Source: Alphaproteobacteria bacterium (GTDB lineage: Bacteria > Pseudomonadota > Alphaproteobacteria > ATCC43930 > CGMCC-115725). From it: a stretch of 6,595 nt of DNA. A program made the translations under genes and the position numbers. Location of the stretch: the NCBI GenBank assembly GCA_028866355.1, contig JAGWIH010000131.1:1-6595 (forward strand), read 5' to 3'. Shown here piece by piece: positions 1-4,982 of this stretch (position 1 is its first letter; each line of letters starts with the position of its first letter). The notes beneath the pieces are model-generated. The model made no database searches. It saw only the letters and a list, made by a program, of their open reading frames with translations, and was not told the DNA's origin.

Positions 1-515
1 ACCAGCGACGCCGCCTTGTCGATGTCGAAGGAATAATTGTCCTTCATCAGGAATTCGCGGCCGCGCATGACGCCGAAACGCGGCCGCACCTCGTCGCGGA
101 ACTTCCACTGGATGTGATAGAGGTTTTTGGGCAGATCGCGATAGCTGCGCACCGCCTGGCGGAAGATTTCGGTGATCAGCTCCTCGTTCGTCGGGCCGTA
201 GAGCATCTCGCGTTTGTGCCGGTCTTTGACGCGCAGCATTTCCTCGCCGTAATCCTCGTAACGGCCGCTTTCGCGCCAGAGTTCCGCCGGCTGCAGTGTC
301 GGCATCAGCAGCTCTTGCGCGCCGGCGGCATCCTGTTCCTCGCGGACGATCTGCTCGACCTTTTGCAGCACGCGGAAGCCCAACGGCAGCCAGGTATAGA
401 TGCCGGCGGCGGTCTGGCGAATCATGCCGGCGCGCAGCATCAAACGGTGCGACGCGATCTGCGCCTCGCTCGGCGTCTCCTTGAGCAGCGGCAGGAAATA
501 CTGGGACAGGCGCAT
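1..515 (-). CDS. proS: Prolyl-tRNA synthetase, N-terminal part (runs off the left edge)
   Basis: This is a class II aminoacyl-tRNA synthetase that charges tRNA-Pro with proline in the cytoplasm, using ATP. The 171 visible residues start at an ATG complementary to 513-515, and the frame stays open to the window edge. The start MRLSQYFLPLLKETPSEA is the usual beginning of alphaproteobacterial ProS, which supports this start; an AGAAAGG stretch lies about 11 nt upstream. Visible family signatures are LMLRAGMIRQTAAGIYTWLP (residues 25-44), the substrate-binding GPTNEE (107-112, with T109 and E111) and the motif 2 region beginning FRDEVRPRFG at residues 139-148, with its conserved arginine R140. 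The rest of the catalytic core and the anticodon-binding domain lie outside the window, so whether the protein is the short form without an editing insertion cannot be seen. It is transcribed divergently from the purine permease. The family call is very secure. Confidence 0.96.
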   Translation of the reverse strand, partial: MRLSQYFLPLLKETPSEAQIASHRLMLRAGMIRQTAAGIYTWLPLGFRVLQKVEQIVREEQDAAGAQELLMPTLQPAELWRESGRYEDYGEEMLRVKDRHKREMLYGPTNEELITEIFRQAVRSYRDLPKNLYHIQWKFRDEVRPRFGVMRGREFLMKDNYSFDIDKAASL

Positions 516-553
516 CGCGAGTCGGGCCTTTCTGAGAGCGGCAACGGCGCCGC

Positions 554-583
554 ACTCTAGCCGAAGCCTACGCGATAGGCCAA
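554..583 (-). promoter_or_regulatory. Candidate sigma-70-type promoter for proS
   Basis: Read on the minus strand, TTGGCC (complement of 578-583) is followed after 18 nt by TAGAGT (complement of 554-559). Each hexamer matches the housekeeping consensus at 4 of 6 positions. The -10 box ends 38 nt before the proS ATG, so the leader would be roughly 30 nt. The position in the 109-bp divergent gap suits a proS promoter, but matches this loose also arise by chance. I saw no equally good plus-strand promoter for the permease in this gap. Confidence 0.4.
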
Positions 584-624
584 GATGACGCGGCGTTGGG
601 GCGATCACGGCGACGGGGGAAGCC

Positions 625-1914
625 ATGCTCGAATCCTATTTCCGGCTCAAAGATCACGGCACGAACGTGCGCACCGAGGTGGTGGCGGGTCTGACCACCT
701 TCCTCACCATGGCCTACATCGTCTTCGTCAATCCGATGATTCTGGGCGACGCCGGCATGGACAAGGGCGCGGTGTTCGTCGCCACGTGCGTCGCCTCCGC
801 CATCGGCACGCTGGTGATGGGGCTTTATGCCAACTATCCGCTGGCGCTGGCGCCCGGCATGGGCCTCAACGCCTATTTCACCTACGGCGTCGTCAAGGGC
901 CTGCACTATTCGTGGGAGGTGGCGCTCGGCGCGGTGTTCATCTCCGGCGTGCTGTTCATGGTGCTGAGCGTGACACGCGTGCGGGAATGGATCGTCGACG
1001 CCATTCCGCAATCGCAGAAGATGGCGATCTCGGCCGGCGTCGGCCTGTTCCTCGGCATCATCGCGCTCAAGAATGCCGGCATCGTCGTGGCATCTCCCGA
1101 CACCTTCGTGACGCTCGGTAACCTCAAGGCGCCGCCGACGCTGCTGGCGATCGGCGGCTTCCTGCTCATGGTCGCGCTCGATGCGCGCAAGGTGCCAGGC
1201 GCGATCATCATCGCCATCTTGGTCACCACTATCGTCGGAGTGGTGTCCGGCGTTTCGCCGTTCCTCGGCGTCACATCGCTGCCGCCGTCGGTCGCGCCAA
1301 CCTTTCTCAAACTCGATATCCGCGGCGCGCTCGACGCCGGCGTGCTGGTGATCGTCTTCGCCTTCTTCTTCGTCGATTTGTTCGACAACACCGGCACGCT
1401 GGTCGGCGTCGCGCATCGCGCCGGACTGATCCGGAAGGACGGCCACATTCCGCGTTTGCTCCGCGTCTTCGTCGCGGATTCGACAGCGACGCTGGCCGGC
1501 TCGCTGCTCGGTACGTCGACCGTCACCAGCTACATCGAAAGCGCCGCGGGCGTGCGCGCCGGCGGCCGCACCGGGCTGGTGGGCGTCGTCGTGGCGATCT
1601 TGTTTCTGCTGACGCTGTTCTTCGCGCCCCTGGCGGAAACCGTACCGGCCTACGCGACGGCGCCGGCGTTGCTCTATGTCGCGTGCCTGATGGCGCGTGG
1701 CCTCGCCGAGATCGATTGGGAGGACGTGACCGAATACGCGCCGGCGGTGGTGACGGCGATCGCCATGCCGCTGACCTTCTCGATCGCCAACGGCATCGCC
1801 TTCGGCTTCATCCTTTATGCCGCGATCAAGCTGCTGGCCGGACGCACCCGGGAAGCGAGCCCCGCCGTGCTCGTGCTCGGGCTGCTGTTCCTCATCCGTT
1901 TTGTCGAGCTATAG
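625..1914 (+). CDS. NCS2-family purine permease, AzgA/GhxP/PbuG-like
   Basis: This 429-residue inner-membrane protein belongs to the nucleobase:cation symporter-2 superfamily, in the AzgA-like branch (COG2252 type) that imports adenine or guanine/hypoxanthine with protons. Family signatures are TFLTMAYIVFVNPMIL (25-40, first membrane segment), LALAPGMGLNAYFTY (73-87), FFFVDLFDNTGTLVG (247-261, helix 8 region with acidic and asparagine substrate-site residues) and LLGTSTVTSYIESAAGVRAG (294-313), followed by GRTGL. About a dozen hydrophobic segments span the chain, and the length is normal for the family (about 430-470). The ATG follows a good ribosome site, GGGGGA at 615-620. The gene stands alone: it is divergent from proS and convergent with tag. 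Residues alone do not let me separate adenine from guanine/hypoxanthine specificity, so no symbol is given. I see no regulatory riboswitch upstream. Confidence 0.93.
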   Translation: MLESYFRLKDHGTNVRTEVVAGLTTFLTMAYIVFVNPMILGDAGMDKGAVFVATCVASAIGTLVMGLYANYPLALAPGMGLNAYFTYGVVKGLHYSWEVALGAVFISGVLFMVLSVTRVREWIVDAIPQSQKMAISAGVGLFLGIIALKNAGIVVASPDTFVTLGNLKAPPTLLAIGGFLLMVALDARKVPGAIIIAILVTTIVGVVSGVSPFLGVTSLPPSVAPTFLKLDIRGALDAGVLVIVFAFFFVDLFDNTGTLVGVAHRAGLIRKDGHIPRLLRVFVADSTATLAGSLLGTSTVTSYIESAAGVRAGGRTGLVGVVVAILFLLTLFFAPLAETVPAYATAPALLYVACLMARGLAEIDWEDVTEYAPAVVTAIAMPLTFSIANGIAFGFILYAAIKLLAGRTREASPAVLVLGLLFLIRFVEL

Positions 1915-1926
1915 CGTCGCGCCAAA

Positions 1927-1955
1927 GGCTAAATGATCGGTTGGTCATTAGAGCC
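1927..1955. repeat. Imperfect palindrome or hairpin just after the permease stop
   Basis: GGCT (1927-1930) and AATGA (1932-1936) pair with TCATT (1945-1949) and AGCC (1952-1955), giving nine base pairs with a 1x2 internal loop around an 8-nt loop. The core AATGATCGGTTGGTCATT (1932-1949) also looks like the dyad operators bound by many TetR-family repressors. No T-run follows on the plus strand, so it is a poor intrinsic terminator. It lies 12 nt after the permease stop. An mRNA-stabilising hairpin, an operator for an unseen transcript, or chance are all possible. Confidence 0.35.
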
Positions 1956-2046
1956 GTTCCAGAAAATTTCATTTGCGACGGCTGACGGAATCCGCAAACA
2001 TCCTTCCCGCCATAAGCGGCGCACGCAAGAAAGCGTCCGGGCCCAA

Positions 2047-2093
2047 GTTTAGGGAGGAAGGTCGTCGCAAGACGGTGGGGGCTGACCCTAAAC
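2047..2093. repeat. Perfect 8-bp inverted repeat enclosing a GCAA tetraloop stem
   Basis: GTTTAGGG at 2047-2054 is exactly complementary to CCCTAAAC at 2086-2093. Between them, CGTC (2063-2066) and GACG (2071-2074) close a GCAA loop of the stable GNRA class, and two G-U pairs could extend that stem. The nested arrangement suggests a folded RNA, although each element alone is short enough to be coincidence in GC-rich DNA. Confidence 0.35.
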
Positions 2094-2099
2094 CGACAA

Positions 2100-2120
2100 G
2101 CCGCCCCGAAAAAAGGCGGC
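2100..2120. repeat. GC-rich hairpin with an A-rich loop
   Basis: GCCGCC (2100-2105) pairs perfectly with GGCGGC (2115-2120) around a 9-nt loop containing six adenines. No T-run follows on either strand (the minus-strand T-run lies inside the loop), so a classical intrinsic terminator is unlikely. It may be part of the folded RNA that ends at the downstream terminator, or may help stop minus-strand transcription from tag. Confidence 0.4.
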
Positions 2121-2130
2121 AGCGTCTTAT

Positions 2131-2161
2131 GGCAAGACCGTCTGGTCTTGCCAAATTTTTT
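2131..2161 (+). terminator. Strong rho-independent terminator, plus strand
   Basis: GGCAAGACC (2131-2139) pairs perfectly with GGTCTTGCC (2144-2152) around a GTCT loop; T2130-A2153 adds a tenth pair. AA and then six T residues (2156-2161) follow. This is a textbook intrinsic terminator for plus-strand transcripts. It lies 216 nt beyond the permease stop, an unusually long distance if the permease is its only client. On the minus strand no T-run follows the stem, so it serves tag less well, though the hairpin could still slow polymerase. Confidence 0.85.
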
Positions 2162-2168
2162 ATCCACA
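2160..2168 (+). promoter_or_regulatory. Perfect DnaA-box match
   Basis: TTATCCACA matches the high-affinity consensus bound by the replication initiator DnaA at all nine positions. It overlaps the last T residues of the terminator and lies in the AT-rich stretch 2153-2190. I saw no second box, and the surrounding genes are not typical of an alphaproteobacterial origin. A lone site could titrate DnaA or be fortuitous; a 9-mer on either strand in a window this size is expected about 0.05 times under uniform base composition. Confidence 0.3.
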
Positions 2169-2183
2169 GGCCAAAGCTAAAAA

Positions 2184-2735
2184 TTATTTCATCTCGCGCG
2201 CCGCATACCATGCAGGCTTGTGGCGCAGCACCCGGTCATAGACCGGACAATTCGCGACGTGCGCGCCCGGCAGATAGCCCAGGCTCATCAGAAACTCGCC
2301 GACGATCTCGCCACCGGTGAAGCGGAAATTCTCCTTGAACAGCTTGACCCACGCCGCTTTGGAGCGCGGATGGTGCGCGTCGAGCCAATGCGCGAACGAG
2401 CCGTGGCTGGCACGGATCGCCTTCAGCCGCTTGGCGTTCTCGATCACCGCATCGATCTTGAGCCGGTTGCGGATGATGGCGGCATCGTTGAGCAGCCGGC
2501 GAATGTCGCGCGCGCCGAAACGCGCCACCTTATCGATGTCGTAGGCGGCGAAGGCGCGCGCGAAAGCGGCGCGCTTCTTCAACACCGTGAGCCACGACAG
2601 GCCGGCCTGGTTGATTTCGAGCGCCAGGCGTTCGAACAGAACCGCGTCGTCGCGCGCCGGAAAGCCGTATTCGCCGTCGTGGTAAGGACCGTGGAATTCG
2701 TGGCCGGGCGCCGCGCGGCAGTATTTGGCGCTCAT
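2184..2735 (-). CDS. tag: DNA-3-methyladenine glycosylase I
   Basis: Tag excises 3-methyladenine from alkylated DNA by cutting the N-glycosidic bond, the first step of base-excision repair. The 183-residue protein has the normal length (E. coli Tag has 187). The zinc-binding set is complete: C6, H19 in YHDGEYG, then H159 and C163 in HVANC, corresponding to E. coli C4, H17, H175 and C179. The base-recognition residues are also kept: E40 and W48 in LEINQAGLSWLTVLKKR match E. coli E38 and W46. I chose the ATG at 2733-2735 because translation from it starts with MSAKYC, placing the zinc cysteine as in the family. An upstream in-frame start would run through the overlapping DUF1467 gene. The ATG overlaps the DUF1467 stop as ATGA, and no good ribosome site precedes it, so translation is probably coupled. 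It converges with the permease. Confidence 0.95.
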   Translation of the reverse strand: MSAKYCRAAPGHEFHGPYHDGEYGFPARDDAVLFERLALEINQAGLSWLTVLKKRAAFARAFAAYDIDKVARFGARDIRRLLNDAAIIRNRLKIDAVIENAKRLKAIRASHGSFAHWLDAHHPRSKAAWVKLFKENFRFTGGEIVGEFLMSLGYLPGAHVANCPVYDRVLRHKPAWYAAREMK

Positions 2736-2977
2736 CCATAGGTCTCGTTGCGGATGCGGGCGAGCTCCCAGAGCAGCCCGAAGCGGATGACGTACCACAG
2801 CACGATGGCGATGAGGCTGGTGATGATCGCCTTGGCCAGCAGATGCGGATGCGCCGGCGCACCGGAATCGTGGCCCTGATCGCTTTCGTTCGCCGGCTTC
2901 ACGCCCCACGGCAGCACGGCGAACATGGTGATCCACCAGACGATGATGTAGAGCGCGATATTGAAGAACCAGTCCAT
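2732..2977 (-). CDS. DUF1467-family small membrane protein, function unknown
   Basis: This 81-residue protein has two predicted membrane helices, about residues 4-24 and 49-69. They are joined by a short polar loop containing GHDSGAPAHP, with a charged tail ending in ARIRNETYG. The pattern WWITMFAVLPWGV after the first helix, then GHDxGAPAxPxLLxKA, is what I recognise as the DUF1467 family of alphaproteobacterial membrane proteins, which has no established function. The ATG complementary to 2975-2977 is preferred; a GTG immediately upstream (2978-2980) would add one residue. No clear Shine-Dalgarno sequence is visible. It follows mmsA by 46 nt and overlaps tag by 4 nt. In many alphaproteobacteria a gene of this family sits between mce and proS, so it is likely ancestral here. 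An inner-membrane location is an inference from the helices. Confidence 0.88.
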   Translation of the reverse strand: MDWFFNIALYIIVWWITMFAVLPWGVKPANESDQGHDSGAPAHPHLLAKAIITSLIAIVLWYVIRFGLLWELARIRNETYG

Positions 2978-3023
2978 CACCGAAGCTTAGCGCGCAAATG
3001 AACGGTGTCGAGCGTTTCCCGCC

Positions 3024-4517
3024 TCAGCGCAGCGTCGGCATGACGAATTCGGCGCCGGCGCGGATGCCCTTGGGCCAGCGCGAGGTGACTTCCTTGAGCC
3101 GCGTGTAGAAGCGCACGCCTTCCGAACCATGCATGTGATGATCGCCGAACAGCGAGTGCTTCCAGCCGCCGAAGGAATGGAACGCGACCGGCACCGGGAT
3201 CGGCACGTTGATGCCGACCATGCCGATCTGCACCCGGCTGGCAAAATCGCGCGCCGCGTCGCCGTCGCGGGTGAAGATCGCCGTGCCGTTGCCGAATTCG
3301 TGGGCGTTGACCAGGCCAAGCGCTTGTTCGTAATCCGGCGTGCGCACCACCGACAGCACCGGGCCGAAGATCTCTTCCTTGTAGATGCGCATCGACGGCT
3401 TGACGTCGTCGAACAGGCACCCGCCGAGGAAGAAGCCTTTCTCGTAGCCTTGCAGCTTGAGGCCGCGGCCGTCGACCGCCAGCTTGGCGCCTTCCTTGAT
3501 TCCGAGATCGACATAGGATTTGACCCGGTCATAGGCCTGCTTGGTGACCAGCGGCCCCATTTCGGCATCGGGATCGGTGTACGGCCCGATCTTGAGGCCG
3601 CGCACGCGCGGCGCGAGCTTTTCCATAAGCTTGTCGCCCGCGGCGCCGACCGCGACCGCGACCGAGATCGCCATGCAGCGTTCGCCGGCCGAGCCATAGG
3701 CCGCGCCCATCAGCGCGTCGGTCGCCTGGTCCATATCGGCGTCGGGCAGCACGACCATATGGTTCTTGGCGCCGCCCAGCGCCTGGACGCGTTTGCCGGT
3801 TGCCGTGCCGGTTTTGTAAACGTACTCGGCAATCGGCGTCGAGCCGACGAAGCTCACCGCCGCGATGTCGGGATGATTGAGGATTGCGTCGACCGCTTCC
3901 TTGTCGCCGTTGACGACATTGAGTACGCCCGGCGGCGCGCCGGCCTCGAGCAACAGCTTGGCAAGAAGCAGCGGCGTCGACGGATCGCGCTCGCTCGGTT
4001 TCAACACGAAGGTGTTGCCGCAGGCGATCGCCACCGGAAACATCCACATCGGCACCATCGCCGGAAAATTGAACGGCGTGATGCCGGCGCAGACGCCGAG
4101 CGGCTGGCGCACCGAATAGCAGTCGACGTTGGTGCCGACGTTCTCCGAGAACTCGCCTTTCAGCAGATGCGGAATGCCGCAGGCGAATTCGACGACCTCG
4201 ATGCCGCGCGTCACTTCGCCGGTGGCGTCACCCAGCACCTTGCCGTGCTCGGCGCCGATCATGCGCGCCAGCTCGTCGCGTCGCTTCTCCAGCAACTCTT
4301 TGTATTTGAACAGAATTCTGGCCCGCGCCATGGGCGTCGTGCGGGCCCAGCCGGGGAACGCCGTTTTGGCGCTTTGCACCGCGGCGTCGATCTCGGCGGC
4401 GGTCGCCAGGGCGACGCGTCCGGAAATCTCGCCGGTTGCCGGATTGAAGACGTCGGAAAAGCGTCCGTGGCCGTTGCCCACCGGCTTGCCGCCGACGAAA
4501 TGACCGATATCAGTCAT
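3024..4517 (-). CDS. mmsA: CoA-acylating methylmalonate-semialdehyde dehydrogenase
   Basis: MmsA oxidises methylmalonate semialdehyde (from valine, thymine or inositol breakdown) with NAD+ and CoA, releasing CO2 and giving propionyl-CoA; it can also turn malonate semialdehyde into acetyl-CoA. The 497 residues match the family length of about 500. The aldehyde dehydrogenase fold shows the oxyanion asparagine N150 in TPFNFPAM, the NAD-binding VLKPSERDP (171-179) and VSFVGSTPIAEYV (221-233), the catalytic C281 in GSAGERCMAI, and EEIFGPVLSV (381-390). LGGAKNH (248-253) has asparagine N252 where hydrolytic aldehyde dehydrogenases carry the general-base glutamate, which fits the CoA-acylating group. 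A strong ribosome site, GGGAGGCGGAGG, precedes the ATG. The gene lies 60 nt after mce and upstream of DUF1467. It may be read with mce, or from its own promoter in that gap. It is probably a soluble tetramer, as is usual for this family. Confidence 0.96.
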   Translation of the reverse strand: MTDIGHFVGGKPVGNGHGRFSDVFNPATGEISGRVALATAAEIDAAVQSAKTAFPGWARTTPMARARILFKYKELLEKRRDELARMIGAEHGKVLGDATGEVTRGIEVVEFACGIPHLLKGEFSENVGTNVDCYSVRQPLGVCAGITPFNFPAMVPMWMFPVAIACGNTFVLKPSERDPSTPLLLAKLLLEAGAPPGVLNVVNGDKEAVDAILNHPDIAAVSFVGSTPIAEYVYKTGTATGKRVQALGGAKNHMVVLPDADMDQATDALMGAAYGSAGERCMAISVAVAVGAAGDKLMEKLAPRVRGLKIGPYTDPDAEMGPLVTKQAYDRVKSYVDLGIKEGAKLAVDGRGLKLQGYEKGFFLGGCLFDDVKPSMRIYKEEIFGPVLSVVRTPDYEQALGLVNAHEFGNGTAIFTRDGDAARDFASRVQIGMVGINVPIPVPVAFHSFGGWKHSLFGDHHMHGSEGVRFYTRLKEVTSRWPKGIRAGAEFVMPTLR

Positions 4518-4540
4518 GCCTCCGCCTCCCTGCGTACGGC

Positions 4541-4575
4541 ATTGTCCTGTTGATCGGACGATAGCCTAGAACAAT
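4541..4575. repeat. Inverted repeat in the mce-mmsA gap (mmsA leader)
   Basis: ATTGTCCT (4541-4548) and AGAACAAT (4568-4575) are complementary apart from one position, and that position becomes a G-U pair in the minus-strand RNA. The loop is 19 nt. The repeat lies between the mce stop and the mmsA ribosome site, so it could be a regulator-binding site or an mRNA hairpin at the operon junction. Neither role is shown, and no T-run makes it an intrinsic terminator. Confidence 0.25.
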
Positions 4576-4577
4576 CC

Positions 4578-4982
4578 CTAGACTTCTTCGAGTTCGATCA
4601 GCGTGCCGCAGAAATCCTTGGGATGCAAAAACAGCACGGGCTTGCCGTGCGCGCCGATCGCCGGCTCGCCGTCGCCCAGCACGCGCATCCCCTCGCCTTC
4701 GAGCTTGTCGCGCGCCGCCAGGATGTCCGCGACCTCGTAACAGAGATGATGCATGCCCCCGGCCGGATTGCGCTCGAGAAACGCGCGCACCGGCGATTTC
4801 TCGCCCAAGGGTTCCAGCAGCTCGATCTTGGTGTTGGGCAGCGTGACAAAAACCGTGGTGACGCCGTGCGCCGGCAACGGCACCGGCTCGGACACAAGTG
4901 CGCCGAGCATACCCTTATAGAGCTTGGCCGCCGCCTTGACGTCGGGCACGACGATGGCAACGTGGTTGAGCCGTCCGATCAT
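4578..4982 (-). CDS. mce: Methylmalonyl-CoA epimerase
   Basis: Mce interconverts the (S) and (R) forms of methylmalonyl-CoA, letting propionyl-CoA carbon reach the B12-dependent mutase and the TCA cycle. The 134-residue protein is a two-module member of the vicinal-oxygen-chelate (glyoxalase/bleomycin resistance) fold, with normal length for the family. The four metal ligands are visible: H7 in LNHVAIVV, E54 in KIELLEP (aligned with Gln65 of the Propionibacterium enzyme), H79 in MHHLCYEV and E130 in GTLIELEEV. HPKDFCGTLIELE near the end is highly typical. The ATG overlaps the RNase J stop as ATGA, and AGGAG (complement of 4990-4994), 7 nt upstream within rnj, serves as ribosome site. mmsA, which makes the precursor propionyl-CoA, follows 60 nt downstream. 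Other glyoxalase-fold enzymes are possible in principle, but residues and context favour the epimerase strongly. Confidence 0.95.
   Translation of the reverse strand: MIGRLNHVAIVVPDVKAAAKLYKGMLGALVSEPVPLPAHGVTTVFVTLPNTKIELLEPLGEKSPVRAFLERNPAGGMHHLCYEVADILAARDKLEGEGMRVLGDGEPAIGAHGKPVLFLHPKDFCGTLIELEEV

Larger units (their letters stand above)
1915..2183. other. Non-coding, structured region between convergent permease and tag genes
   Basis: These 269 bp separate the plus-strand permease from the minus-strand tag gene. I find no credible protein gene: the open frames crossing it lack family motifs, overlap known genes or have no ribosome site. The region is more AT-rich than its neighbours, especially 2153-2190. 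In order it holds an imperfect hairpin (1927-1955), a long-range inverted repeat enclosing a GCAA tetraloop stem (2047-2093), a GC-rich hairpin (2100-2120), a strong terminator (2131-2161) and a DnaA-box match (2160-2168). Its far end could be a long permease 3' UTR or a separate small-RNA gene; the sequence does not decide between them. Confidence 0.6.

Noticed and set aside
568..1446. Minus-strand open frame of 292 codons opposite the permease
   Set aside because: It lies antisense to a clear NCS2 transporter; its D/R/H/E-rich product resembles no family and has no ribosome site.
2100..2120. GC hairpin as an intrinsic terminator for tag
   Set aside because: On the minus strand the T-run lies inside the loop rather than after the stem, so it lacks the canonical form.
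1892..2320. Several short open frames (about 80-115 codons) across the permease-tag intergenic region, both strands
   Set aside because: They overlap the ends of recognised genes, cross the terminator hairpin, have no ribosome sites and show no recognisable motif. Small unknown proteins cannot be fully excluded without conservation data.
625..2735. Functional link between the purine permease and Tag, for example salvage or export of released 3-methyladenine
   Set aside because: The genes are convergent, separated by a terminator, and no known biology joins them. Adjacency alone is not evidence.
2184..2936. A 250-residue version of Tag starting upstream
   Set aside because: The extra 67 residues are the out-of-frame reading of the DUF1467 gene. 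The family length and zinc cysteine position fit the ATG at 2735.
3129..4553. Plus-strand open frame of 474 codons opposite mmsA
   Set aside because: It is the antisense shadow of a fully conserved dehydrogenase. Its product is rich in R, A, D and H with no domain pattern, as expected opposite GC-rich coding DNA.
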